A DNA stretch of 10,676 nt from Vairimorpha apis BRL 01 (lineage: Eukaryota; Microsporidia; Nosematidae): the NCBI GenBank assembly GCA_000447185.1, contig KE647136.1:1-10676 (forward strand), given 5' to 3'. Below the pieces are notes generated by a model. It searched no databases. It worked only from the letters and a program-made list of their open reading frames with translations, and was not told where the DNA came from. Shown piece by piece: positions 1 through 8,115 of this stretch (position 1 is the stretch's first letter; each line of letters starts with the position of its first letter). A program made the position numbers and the translations under genes.

Positions 1-353
1 TCTATTTCTTCAAACTCCTTAAACCATTTAATAATATTTATTTGCCTGATGTCGTCTAAATATACGATCTCTTTCGATACCACTATATTTGTATCTTCTA
101 TCTTTACGTCAATTCTTAGTTTTTCTACGTTAATACCATATCTTGTATTAACTTCTTCTTGGGGACTTATTCGCTTTAAGCTTAAACTGTCATGCCCCTG
201 AGGATACGCCCCAGTTTTAAAATAATATTCAACAATATTGTTATAATTATAAGATGTTTTATTTGTATTTTTATTGAACGTCTTATGACGTGTAGTTTCA
301 ATATACCTCTCTGGGTCGATATTGCTTCTTGTTGTGTTCAACTTTCTATGCAT
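1..353 (-). CDS. Unrecognised protein, 5' portion (runs off left edge)
   Basis: Read on the minus strand, an ATG at 353-351 opens a frame with no stop for 117 codons to the window edge, so the gene continues outside. An in-frame TAG lies seven codons' worth of bases or less upstream of this ATG, which makes it the first usable start. A CCCC motif lies 22 bases upstream (376-379), farther than for the other genes. The product begins MHRKLNTTRSNIDPERY and is hydrophilic, Asn/Thr/Lys-rich at first and more mixed after residue 50. The last visible part (QINIIKWFKEFEEI) looks like the start of an amphipathic helix. By hand count the segment is about 31% G+C, against roughly 25% in the neighbouring genes. 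I do not recognise the family. A gag-like protein of a retroelement or a lineage-specific multicopy gene is possible, but this is speculation. That it is coding is fairly sure, from the long open frame in A/T-rich DNA and its ordinary codon mixture. Confidence 0.65.
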   Translation of the reverse strand, partial: MHRKLNTTRSNIDPERYIETTRHKTFNKNTNKTSYNYNNIVEYYFKTGAYPQGHDSLSLKRISPQEEVNTRYGINVEKLRIDVKIEDTNIVVSKEIVYLDDIRQINIIKWFKEFEEI

Positions 354-375
354 ATATATCTATATCTCTCCCTTA

Positions 376-379
376 GGGG
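376..379 (-). promoter_or_regulatory. CCC-type start-proximal motif
   Basis: CCCC on the minus strand (context AACCCCTAAG), 22 bases before the ATG at 353. It matches the CCC motif placed near start codons in microsporidia and is almost the same as the one before eL30 (ACCCCTAA). The spacing is the longest of the eight cases in this window. Confidence 0.5.
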
Positions 380-453
380 TTAAGTTTTTATTTTATGCTT
401 TTTTTATAAATTAAAATTGTGGGACCTTTTAAAAGCAAACAAAAAATACAATC

Positions 454-490
454 AATAATTTGTCATAGCAAGGCTATGACAGTAATTATT
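454..490. repeat. Strong hairpin / inverted repeat
   Basis: TGTCATAGC (461-469) and GCTATGACA (473-481) are perfect 9-base inverted copies around a 3-base AAG loop. After a 2-base bulge (482-483) the stem continues with AATAATT (454-460) against AATTATT (484-490). The stem is thus about 16 bp with one small bulge. It sits in otherwise AT-only sequence, about 100 bases upstream of the minus-strand edge gene. It does not look like a tRNA and has no T run on the plus-strand side. It may be a residue of a mobile element or a structured RNA; its function is unknown. Confidence 0.6.
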
Positions 491-2434
491 CTTGAATTTA
501 TAAATTGTTGCATTTTTTTAAATAAATAAAATTAATTAAAAATTTTAAAATTGCTTATATTATTTATAAAAATTATTAAAATAAGATTAAAAAATAATAT
601 TTGATAAATACCGTATATATAAATTTTAAAGACTTTGTATCATTCTTCCATTTCGTATTACATTTTATGTTTTTTCTTCTATTTGTCATTTCCTTTTGAA
701 TTTTTTTTATTATTTTATCTAACATCTATTTAAAATAATTTTATGTTTTCCAATAAAAAATTACAAAATTAAATGTTAAAGTTAGATTTTTTAAATCTTA
801 ACATATTTTAAAAATAAAAATGTCTAAAAAGAAATTCTTTTAATTTTTATCTGTAAAAATTGTTCAATTTTTTGTGATCTAATTTTTATTCAGAATTATA
901 TTTTATATTATTTTAAATAATACGAATGTTTCAATTGATTTTATTTAATAATTCATTAAATTTTATTGTATTTAATTATTGTCATAGATTAAAAAAAAAT
1001 TTTAATCATATAAATTTTGAAATTACTATTTTTAAAAATTTAAAATTGTTAAATTATTTTATAATTCAATTTTTTATATGCATTTTTAGTTCTTTACTGT
1101 AATAATAAACATTGCTTAAGAATAAATAAATTTTAAATTTTATTTTTTTATATAACTTTTATAATATAAAAAAAATTTTGAAAGCTTCATATATTTAAAA
1201 TGTAGTTTTGTATTTTATAGCTTTATTTGTATGTTTATCATATATGAAAATGACAGGATTTTTTTAATACAAATTGCAAAAATACATTTATAAATATATT
1301 TTTTTAAAATCCTTGATAAATATATTAAAATATTTAATTATATTAATTAAATATTCAAACAGCAATTATGTTTTTTATTTGCATCACATATTTTTTTGAA
1401 TTATATAATCTAAGAAAATATAAAAGTTAATGTTTTATTAAATGATTCATATAAAAAAATTTAAAAAGTAAATAAACATAAAATATACATATTGAAAAAT
1501 TATGTAAACTAAAAAATTTCTACTTATTTATAATTAAATGTTATATTTTTAAAATGTTTGAATAAAAAACACAATTTTTATTAAACTTTTAAAGAATTTA
1601 TCATCTTTTAGAATTATAATTTTTAATAAACATACTTTAATTGATAAGTTGCATATCTTTATTAGTTATTTTATATTTATTGCATAAAAACATCAAAAAA
1701 AAATTTTTATAACCATAAAAGTTTTATAATCATAAAAAATTTCAAATTTACTAACTAACATAAAATAGCATAATTGTTTTAATTTAACACAATTCAATAA
1801 CAATGTTAAATTGATAAAAATGGCGTTTTGTATCTTTGCGGTTTTTTTCAATTAAAAGGAGTCTAGAAATGTACAATTATGTCAATTTTTTAATTTTTAA
1901 ATTTAAACACAATTCATAATTTTTTGAGAACAAATAATAATTGTTAACAAAGTTATAACGAAATAAATTCATAAATATAGTAAAGCAATGTATTAATTAT
2001 ATTTATACAATTTCAAAAAAATATACTAAATATTTTAAAATTAAATTTTTTATAGTTATCATAAATTTAAAAATATTTTATGATAGATTAACAAATTCAT
2101 GAAAATATAAAAAAATAAAACTTTTTCAACAAAAAAAATTAATATTTTTTTAATATTGAAATAATAAATAATAATATTAAAAAAACAAAATCATTTACAA
2201 AAAACCAATTTTTATTTTGAAACCGTTTGCTGATTTAAGAAAAAAAATTATTTTTTTATGATTAAAAAATTAAGTTACAATAATGAAAATTTAAAAATTA
2301 TCTCAAAAATTTTAATATAAAAAATATGCTTTTTTCTTTTTAAATTATTTTTTCTTAAGTTTTGTAATGATATCCAAAACAATTTTATATACGATAAATG
2401 TTTCATATAAAAGAATTTAATTTTTTTCACATAT

Positions 2435-2437
2435 CCC
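2435..2437 (+). promoter_or_regulatory. CCC-type start-proximal motif (GDI)
   Basis: CCC in the context TATCCCTAAAAATG, 5 bases before the ATG at 2443. It decides the start: an in-frame ATG at 2398 would put this motif inside the coding region and add 15 residues the family does not have. Confidence 0.7.
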
Positions 2438-2442
2438 TAAAA

Positions 2443-3731
2443 ATGTCTTCTAATCATTATGATTATATTATCTTAGGTTCTGGTTTTGTAGAAAGTACTA
2501 TGGCATGTATTTTAGCACATGAAAATAAAAAAGTAATAATTATAGACCGGAATGATGTATATGGTGAAGATTTAGCTACTTTACAATATACACAATTAGA
2601 AAAATATTTTGGAACAAAAGAAATAGATACAAATTTACAAGCATTTGATCGTGAGTTTTGTGTCGATTTAACGCCAAAATTATTATTAGCAAATTCTGAT
2701 GTTGTTAATCTTATCGTCAAATATAAAGTAGATGAATCTTTAGATTTTGTAAATATACCTGGATCTTTTATTTTTAAAAAAAAATTACATAGTGTTCCTG
2801 CAAGTGAATCACAATCACTTAAGACAGGATTGGTTGGATTTTGGGAAAAACCCTATGTAATGAAATTTTTTTGGGATGTTAAAAAATATGGACAACAAAG
2901 AGAAAATTACAAATTTGAAGATACAATGAGAGATGTATTTAATAAATACGGTTTAAGTGATGATGTTCGAGAATTTATAGGACACGGAATTGCTTTAAAT
3001 CTTAATGATTCATATTTATCACGACATCCAAAAGAAACGTTTGAAAAAATATGTGCTTACGTTAGATCGGTTGTATCATATGAAAACTCATTAAAGTCTC
3101 CATACATATATCCAAAATATGGAATTTCTGGTATCATTCAAGGATTTGTGCGTGTGCTTGTATATCAGGAGCGGAGGTAATGCTTAGAGCAGAAATATTA
3201 GATATCGATATAAACAAATTATCAATTAAACTAATTGAACCAGTTAATAAAAATAAAATGAAATTTACAGCAGATAAGATAATAAGTGATCAAAGATACA
3301 TACAAATGCATACTGAATCATATGAAGTTATACGAGGAATTTGTATTTTAAAAGGAGATTCTGAAATTACTAAAAAATCTTCTTCTAGTCAAACAATTTT
3401 TCTAAAAAGTGAATTTAATCGTAAAAATGATATTTTTATGGTTATTTTAGGTAAGGATGAAGAAGCGGCGCCAGAAGGATACAAAGTCGCAATCATTAGT
3501 ACAGTTAAAGAGACTTTAAACCCAGATTTAGAAATTGAACCTGTAATATCAAAATTAGGAAATGTGGTTAAGAAATTTATCGAAGTCAGAAATGTTTACC
3601 AAACAGCAGATATCAATAATATTTATTTTACAAAGGGAGTAGATGAGTCAACACATTTTGAGACACTTTGTTGTGAGATTAAAAATATGTGTGAAAAACT
3701 CGGAATTCAATTAAAATTAGAAGAAAAATAA
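2443..3731 (+). CDS. GDI1: Rab GDP-dissociation inhibitor (GDI), one frame break
   Basis: GDI extracts GDP-bound prenylated Rab GTPases from membranes and keeps them soluble for recycling. The start at 2443 gives MSSNHYDYIILGSGF, aligning with the family's usual N-terminus: dinucleotide-fold motif GSGFVES (residues 12-18), then DRNDVYGED (35-43), the SCR1 Rab-binding region. Further on come VDLTPKLLLANSD, FWEKPYVMKFF and FIGHGIALNLNDSYL, all at family positions. The frame continues to GFVR (codon 3151-3153) and would stop at 3178-3180. The frame one base back carries on from 3153 as CACISGAEVML and stays open to TAA at 3729-3731, containing VIRGICIL, VAIISTVKETLNPDLEIEP and THFETLCCEIKN, all typical of the GDI C-terminal half. 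Joined, the length is about 429 residues, close to the usual 440-450. A single missing base at about 3152 explains the break. Either a sequence error or a true lesion is possible; GDI is normally essential. The gene faces the exosome gene tail to tail with a 4-base gap. Confidence 0.9.
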
Positions 3732-3735
3732 ATTT

Positions 3736-4248
3736 TTATTTTTGTAAGATTGTATCAACTGATAATTTAATTAATTTTTCTTGTTTTTTACATTCTTCTA
3801 AAAGTTCATCATAAATGCTGTTAATATCACTAAAAGAACCTTCTAATTTTAGATTAAAAGGTTTTTTTTGATATTGCCCATATACCATGTGTCCAATTCT
3901 ATTATCAGATTTAATTGATACAGAATAAATAAAATCTTTTAAAGGAATATTTCCTAATAATGCACAAACTGAAAAACAATTTATTAAATTAGAAAATAAA
4001 TCAAATCCAGTTTTGAGCACATGAAAATAAATTTGTATTTCAGTAACACTATCAACAGGTATAACTAATTTATTGATTATTTCTGATATAATATTTTGTA
4101 ATTCATTTTCTTCATTGTTAAAAATTATTTTAACTGTGTTTTCTTGTTCTATCTTTTGTGCTAGCATTATGTAACAAATAGTAGAAGAATTTGAGGTGGT
4201 AATAAAACATGAAGAAATTTGATTTACAATATTATATTTAAAGATCAT
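3736..4248 (-). CDS. RNase PH-like exosome subunit, Rrp46-type
   Basis: A 170-residue protein resembling the RNase PH-fold ring subunits of the RNA exosome, which forms the channel feeding RNA to the 3'-5' exonucleases in nucleus and cytoplasm. The strongest stretch is around residues 66-105: a region like the family's 'PR--I-I--QVL-D-G', followed by LINCFSVCALLGNIPLKDF, which matches the conserved helix 'NAA-LAL-DAGIPM-D'. The N-terminal ISSCFITTSNSSTICYIML resembles the family's first strands ('GS--F--G-T-VL--VYGP'). It lacks the phosphate-binding residues of active RNase PH, as eukaryotic ring subunits do. Of the six paralogues, Rrp46 fits best because the N-terminus is short; Mtr3 or Rrp41 cannot be excluded. 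It is shorter than the usual 220-250 residues. The start is supported by CCC 8 bases upstream. The stop lies 4 bases from the stop of GDI, so the 3' ends of the two transcripts must overlap. The gene is divergent from the GPN GTPase gene. Confidence 0.65.
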   Translation of the reverse strand: MIFKYNIVNQISSCFITTSNSSTICYIMLAQKIEQENTVKIIFNNEENELQNIISEIINKLVIPVDSVTEIQIYFHVLKTGFDLFSNLINCFSVCALLGNIPLKDFIYSVSIKSDNRIGHMVYGQYQKKPFNLKLEGSFSDINSIYDELLEECKKQEKLIKLSVDTILQK

Positions 4249-4256
4249 GTATATGT

Positions 4257-4259
4257 GGG
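4257..4259 (-). promoter_or_regulatory. CCC-type start-proximal motif (exosome subunit)
   Basis: On the minus strand ACCCACATATACATG: CCC lies 8 bases before the ATG at 4248-4246. It supports this start over the internal ATG 27 codons later. Confidence 0.6.
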
Positions 4260-4893
4260 TAAAATTTTTTATGATGATAAAATATTTTTAAAATATAAAG
4301 ATATAACTTTTTTTGTAAAGTATATTATCAATATTTTAAAATTGTAAAAATATTTATATTTGTTATTAATTTTTTTATTTATAATATCAAATGATAATTT
4401 GTTTTTAAAAAATTTAATAGGAAATTGTTTATAAATATAATGTAATTTGTTGTAATTTCAAATAATTAATACATATTAAAAAATTTTATAAAAAATTTAC
4501 AATATAAAAGAATTTTTGCATCTAATTACATTTTAAGATTAAAGTGTTTTTTATATAATGTAATTATTTTTATAATTTTTAACTAGCATATAGATACATT
4601 AAAATCAAAAAAAAATTTAAAATATCATTACTTTTTTAATAATTAGCCAATAATGAAATTATTTTAAATTATTTTAATATTATTTTAAATATTGATCTAT
4701 TATTAAAAAACAAGTTTTGACAATTTTTTTTTTAATTTTAAAACCAAAATCAGTAATATAAAATTTTTATTTAATAAAAAATTTTAATACAATAAATAAT
4801 AATTTTTCAAGTTCAATTTATAAATATAATTTTAAATTTTAAACTAAGAATTAAATATTAAAAAATGATAATAAAAAAATTCTTTTTTTAAAT
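4260..4893. other. AT-rich divergent intergenic region
   Basis: About 630 bases between two divergent genes, nearly all A and T with dense stops on both strands. It presumably holds the upstream control regions of both genes, but I see no defined site beyond the CCC motifs at its two ends, and no RNA gene. Confidence 0.6.
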
Positions 4894-4896
4894 CCC
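4894..4896 (+). promoter_or_regulatory. CCC-type start-proximal motif (GPN GTPase)
   Basis: CCC in AAATCCCTGATGG, 2 bases before the ATG at 4899, the tightest spacing in the window. It leaves almost no 5' leader if transcription starts near the motif. Confidence 0.65.
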
Positions 4897-4898
4897 TG

Positions 4899-5705
4899 AT
4901 GGAAGAAGATTATGAAAAAAAATTAAAAACTATAAGTATAAAAAATAAACCAACAATATTTTTAGTGGTTGGAATGGCAGGATCTGGTAAAACTACATTT
5001 TGTCAACGTTTGTATTCATGGATTTCGCAAAAAAAATGTAATATAGATAAAAAATCTGGCCTAAATTCTTTTATTTATTCAATAAATCTTGATCCTGCTG
5101 TAATAAACACAAAAATGCCACTTAATTTAGATATTAAAGATCACATAGATTATTATGATGTAATGGAAAAACATAATTTAGGATCAAATGGTGCAATAAC
5201 AACTTCATTAAATCTTTTTTTGTTAAAAATTAATGAACTTTTTGATTATAAAGATTCAGATTACATTATTATTGATACACCTGGTCAGATCGAATCATTT
5301 ACTTGGTCTTCACCAGGTTTTGTTTTACGTGATTTTTTTAAAAATATTGGTAATTTAGTTATGGTGTATTTGGTTGATAGTGTTGCATCACAAGATCCAT
5401 CTGTTTTTATGAGTAACATGATGTATGCTATCAGTTTACAATGTAGGTATGATTTAAGTGTTTTATGTACTTTTAATAAAACGGATTTACAAAATTCAGA
5501 CAAAATAGAAAAATGGATTCGTGATTATGAACAATTTAGAAGAGATCTAGATGTTAATAAAAACAATTCATCTTTATTAGGATCACTTTCTTTACATTTT
5601 GAAGAATTATATAATGAAATTGATACTATAGCTGTTTCAAGTAAAATTGGAAGTGGAAGAGAAGATTTTTTTAATGTTGTGGATAGAATGATAAATCAGT
5701 TATAA
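4899..5705 (+). CDS. NPA3: GPN-loop GTPase, Npa3/GPN1 type
   Basis: A 268-residue GTPase of the family that helps RNA polymerase II assemble in the cytoplasm and enter the nucleus. Motifs in order: P-loop GMAGSGKT (residues 25-32), inside LVVGMAGSGKTTFCQRL, which is close to the Npa3/GPN1 form; INLDPAV, the next conserved block; the GPN loop at 95-97; switch motif DTPGQIE (126-132); NKTD (193-196) for guanine recognition; and SSK (247-249), the G5-type motif. The signature Gly-Pro-Asn reads Gly-Ser-Asn (TTAGGATCAAATGGT, LGSNG), an odd change at the residue that names the family; the Asn is kept. The surrounding GAITTSLNLF is typical of GPN1. It ends soon after G5, so the acidic C-terminal tail of yeast and human GPN1 (about 375-385 residues) is missing, as is common in reduced genomes. 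The start is set by CCC 2 bases upstream. Confidence 0.92.
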   Translation: MEEDYEKKLKTISIKNKPTIFLVVGMAGSGKTTFCQRLYSWISQKKCNIDKKSGLNSFIYSINLDPAVINTKMPLNLDIKDHIDYYDVMEKHNLGSNGAITTSLNLFLLKINELFDYKDSDYIIIDTPGQIESFTWSSPGFVLRDFFKNIGNLVMVYLVDSVASQDPSVFMSNMMYAISLQCRYDLSVLCTFNKTDLQNSDKIEKWIRDYEQFRRDLDVNKNNSSLLGSLSLHFEELYNEIDTIAVSSKIGSGREDFFNVVDRMINQL

Positions 5706-5919
5706 AATTTTTTTAAGAAATTGATATTTTTAAAACACAAAAAATTAAGAAAATTTTTTAAAATTGAAGAATTAAAAATAAAATTTTATTTGAAATTGAA
5801 TTAATATTGTTATTTTGTGATTTTTCATTTCTTTTGAAAAACATATAATAATTATAATATTTACAAACAAGTTATTTTTTTATATTTTATATAAAAACAT
5901 AAAAATATATTTTTTGCAA

Positions 5920-5922
5920 CCC
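5920..5922 (+). promoter_or_regulatory. CCC-type start-proximal motif (Ste24)
   Basis: CCC in GCAACCCTTAAAATG, 5 bases before the ATG at 5928. The 215-base gap before it is otherwise A/T only. Confidence 0.65.
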
Positions 5923-5927
5923 TTAAA

Positions 5928-7139
5928 ATGATAGAAACATTAATGATGTCTGTAATGATAATAAACTTAATGATAGCAACATATCTTAAAATGAGAAATA
6001 TATTAAGTATCTATAAAAAAGATCCTAAAGATAACACAGATCTAATAATTGTACAAAAATATAATCGAGATAAATTATTTTTTTCAATTTTTAGTCTTGT
6101 ATTAAGCACAATTCGAGATATTATCGTTATTAAATATAGAATATATCAACAAATATATAACAAATGGTTTGTAAATATGTATATGTCTGAAGTATGCTTT
6201 TTTTTGGCAATAATAAATATTTCTAGTTTATTAGATTTACCACTTGATTTATTTAATACATTTGTTATTGAGCAAATGTATGGATTTAACAATACTACAT
6301 TGACAGTATATGCTGTTGATTTTATTAAGAAAAATTTAATTATTAATATTTTAATTTTTTTAGTGCTTAATGTAGTTCTCAATTTGGTTTATAAATTTTT
6401 AAGCTCATTTTGGCTATATTTATGGGTATTTTTATCAATATTTCAATTAATTATGGTAGTTATATATCCCGTTTATATACAACCATTATTTAATAAATTT
6501 GATGAACTTGAAGAAGGTGATCTTAAAGATAAAATTAACGAATTAAGTAAAAAAATAGGATTTCAAGCATCAAAAATATTTATAATGGATGGATCGAAAA
6601 GATCATCTCATTCAAATGCGTACTTTACAGGTTTGACAAAAGAAAAAAGAATTGTTTTATTTGATACACTTTTAAAAGATTTATCGACGAATGAAATACT
6701 TGCGGTCTTATGTCATGAATTTGGCCATTGGTTTAATTTTCATATTATCAAACAAATATCATTTATATTACTTCAACATCTGTTGTATTTTTGGATGACA
6801 AACCAAGTATTAAATTCTGAATATATTAGTAAAAATTTATTTTTTCAAAATGAACCTCTTATAATTAAATTAATGTATGTAAGTTTTCTATTAACTATAC
6901 TTGAATTTCCTATGATGTTAGTTAATAATATCATTAGTAGAAAATATGAAAGAGAAGCTGATATATTTGCAGTAAAGCAAAATTATGGTGAAGATCTTAT
7001 AAAAGGTTTAAATATGTTAGAAAAAAGCAATAAGTCACATCAATCTCCTGATTGGTTGTATTCTATGTGTTATAATAGTCATCCCACTGTTCTTGAAAGA
7101 GTAGATTTGATTGAAAATGAAATGAAAAAACATGAATAA
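5928..7139 (+). CDS. STE24: CAAX prenyl protease 1, Ste24-type (M48)
   Basis: A zinc metalloprotease of the endoplasmic reticulum/inner nuclear membrane that removes the last three residues of farnesylated CAAX proteins. The 403-residue protein (yeast form about 453) starts with a membrane segment (residues 5-21) and the family's KYNRDKLFFSI block. The conserved FVIEQMYGFNNTT follows at about 112-124, then a hydrophobic stretch (about 134-180) with PLFNKF after it. DGSKRSSHSNAYFTGL (about 221-236) is the strongest Ste24 signature. Zinc site: HEFGH at 263-267 (His263, Glu264 catalytic, His267) and the third ligand Glu341 in EREAD (341-345). The C-terminus holds SHPTVLERV, also typical. All catalytic residues are present, so the enzyme is probably active. 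The start follows CCC by 5 bases. Membrane limits are estimated by eye. The neighbours, a GTPase gene and a tRNA gene, give no functional link. Confidence 0.95.
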   Translation: MIETLMMSVMIINLMIATYLKMRNILSIYKKDPKDNTDLIIVQKYNRDKLFFSIFSLVLSTIRDIIVIKYRIYQQIYNKWFVNMYMSEVCFFLAIINISSLLDLPLDLFNTFVIEQMYGFNNTTLTVYAVDFIKKNLIINILIFLVLNVVLNLVYKFLSSFWLYLWVFLSIFQLIMVVIYPVYIQPLFNKFDELEEGDLKDKINELSKKIGFQASKIFIMDGSKRSSHSNAYFTGLTKEKRIVLFDTLLKDLSTNEILAVLCHEFGHWFNFHIIKQISFILLQHLLYFWMTNQVLNSEYISKNLFFQNEPLIIKLMYVSFLLTILEFPMMLVNNIISRKYEREADIFAVKQNYGEDLIKGLNMLEKSNKSHQSPDWLYSMCYNSHPTVLERVDLIENEMKKHE

Positions 7140-7310
7140 AGTGTTATTTTGTAATAATTTTTATTTATTTTACTTTATATCTTTAATAATAAAAAGTTTT
7201 TTTTAAATATATTTAATAAATAATATATAAAATAGTTTATTTTGCTTTTAAACACTATTTAGTAGAAAAATATTTTGTTAAATATTTAAAACGAAATGTA
7301 TAAAATAATT

Positions 7311-7315
7311 AAAAA
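7311..7315 (-). terminator. RNA polymerase III T-run after tRNA-Phe
   Basis: On the minus strand TTTTT begins 8 bases after the tRNA 3' end. A run of four or more T is the usual pol III stop. Confidence 0.6.
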
Positions 7316-7322
7316 CTTCAAA

Positions 7323-7394
7323 TGGAAGATCCGGGGATTGAACCCGGGACCCTTAGATCTTCAGTCTAATGCTCTCCCACTGAGCTAATCTTCC
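7323..7394 (-). tRNA. tRNA-Phe (anticodon GAA)
   Basis: Seventy-two bases on the minus strand fold as a full cloverleaf. The acceptor GGAAGAT/ATCTTCC (7394-7388 with 7330-7324) has seven pairs, with discriminator A at 7323. The D stem is GCTC/GAGC with a 7-base loop. The anticodon stem is TTAGA/TCTAA around loop CTGAAGA, giving anticodon GAA for Phe. The T stem is CCGGG/CCCGG around TTCAATC. There is no intron, and CCA is not encoded, as in eukaryotic nuclear genes. The internal pol III promoter is intact: a TAGCTCAGTGGGAG A-box and a GGTTCAATCC B-box. The gene lies between Ste24 and eL30, with the 5' end 76 bases from the eL30 start and on the opposite strand. Confidence 0.96.
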
Positions 7395-7463
7395 GTACTG
7401 AACGAATTTTAGTATGTAATATTATACTGTATTAAAAATAAAAGATTACTTGTTTGTTTTTTA

Positions 7464-7467
7464 CCCC
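7464..7467 (+). promoter_or_regulatory. CCC-type start-proximal motif (eL30)
   Basis: CCCC in TTTACCCCTAAATG, 3 bases before the ATG at 7471. It is only 69 bases from the 5' end of the divergent tRNA gene, so the two promoters share a very short region. Confidence 0.7.
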
Positions 7468-7470
7468 TAA

Positions 7471-7797
7471 ATGAGTCGAAGATATTCAAAAGCTGTTGGA
7501 CTTGCTGCTTCACTTCCATTAGTTATAAAAACTGGCAAATACGAGATGGGTTTTAGAAGTGCATTAATGAACGTAATTAAAAAAAAAGCTAAATGTATAG
7601 TAGTTGCTTCAAGTTTACCCGCTGTTAAAAGAAAACAACTTGAATATTATTGTGTTTTAGCTGGAGGAATTCCTATGAAATTTTATGAAGGTAGTAATAA
7701 TGCACTTAGTAATATGTGTGAGTTAAAATATAGAACAGGTGTCTTAAGTATTTTGCATGAAGGAGAGAGTGACATTTTAACAGAAAAAAGCACTTAA
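7471..7797 (+). CDS. RPL30: Large-subunit ribosomal protein eL30
   Basis: A 108-residue protein of the 60S ribosomal subunit, one of the L7Ae-like RNA-binding fold proteins. The family order is kept: [20 protein letters not shown] (residues 17-36; family 'L--KSGKY-LGYK--LK-I'), [21 protein letters not shown] ('AKL-I-A-N-PALRKSEIEYY', about 40-60), the [18 protein letters not shown] block ('AK-GVHHY-GNN-ELG'), and a C-terminal [13 protein letters not shown] ('-L-I-DPGDSDI'). The length matches the usual 105-115. The family's Gly-Asn-Asn reads Gly-Ser-Asn-Asn here with one extra residue. The start follows CCCC by 3 bases; no intron is seen, although ribosomal protein genes carry many of the few microsporidian introns. 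Confidence 0.93.
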   Translation: MSRRYSKAVGLAASLPLVIKTGKYEMGFRSALMNVIKKKAKCIVVASSLPAVKRKQLEYYCVLAGGIPMKFYEGSNNALSNMCELKYRTGVLSILHEGESDILTEKST

Positions 7798-8098
7798 TAA
7801 ATTAATATCTTTTTTAAAATAAATTTTAATAGTATTTATTTTTAAACATTTCTAAAATAATTTTTAAATTATCTGTTTATGTTTCTTGATTTTTAAATTT
7901 GCACTCTTTGATAAAATATTTATATTAAATTTAACTTATGAAATTTTATTCAAATAAATAGTTTAAAAATATTTTTTTTCAAATTTTTTACTATTTTATA
8001 CATTTTTAAATTTGATTTATAGTTACATAAGTTCTTATGACATAATTGAGAAAAGCCTTAATATAAACGTATTTTTAACATAATAAAAAAAATTTCTA
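7798..8098. other. AT-rich intergenic region
   Basis: About 300 bases of A/T-dominated sequence with dense stops. I see no gene, RNA or repeat that stands out. Confidence 0.6.
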
Positions 8099-8101
8099 CC
8101 C
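8099..8101 (+). promoter_or_regulatory. CCC-type start-proximal motif (Spc24-like gene)
   Basis: CCC in TTCTACCCTTTAAAATT, 14 bases before the ATG at 8116. No ATG lies between the motif and 8116. Confidence 0.55.
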
Positions 8102-8115
8102 TTTAAAATTAGTTT

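Larger units (their letters stand above)
354..2434. other. Long AT-rich gap without recognisable genes
   Basis: About 2 kb of very low G+C sequence (near 5-15% per line by eye) dominated by A and T runs. All frames on both strands are cut by frequent stops, and no CCC-type motif is followed closely by an ATG that opens a frame. It holds the hairpin at 454-490, a weaker 9-bp inverted repeat with a 14-base loop at 1781-1812 (AATTTAACA / TGTTAAATT), and a small patch of slightly higher G+C at about 1819-1870. I see no tRNA, rRNA or other RNA gene in it. Confidence 0.7.

Noticed and set aside
192..383. 63-codon plus-strand frame
   Set aside because: It lies antisense to the partial minus-strand gene, starts with no CCC motif, and its Ile/Phe/Ser-rich product has no sensible family; the minus frame is longer and open to the edge.
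1255..1311. Inverted repeat AGGATTTT ... AAAATCCT
   Set aside because: Eight pairs over a wide A/T-rich loop is within chance for this composition.
354..2434. CRISPR array, prophage, or bacterial-type defence system
   Set aside because: No spaced direct repeats, no bacterial ribosome-binding sites or operons, and all recognised genes are eukaryotic.
2398..2442. Upstream in-frame ATG of GDI
   Set aside because: It would add 15 residues before the family's N-terminus and place the CCC motif inside the coding region.
2463..2720. 85-codon minus-strand frame inside GDI
   Set aside because: Shadow of the GDI reading frame.
3148..3168. Short GT...AG intron to explain the GDI frame break
   Set aside because: It would remove the conserved CACISG segment; no GTAAGT-type donor is present and 21 bases cannot change the frame.
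5285..5503. 72-codon minus-strand frame inside the GPN GTPase gene
   Set aside because: Shadow of a well-conserved plus-strand gene.
6146..6382. 78-codon minus-strand frame inside Ste24
   Set aside because: Shadow of a well-conserved plus-strand gene.
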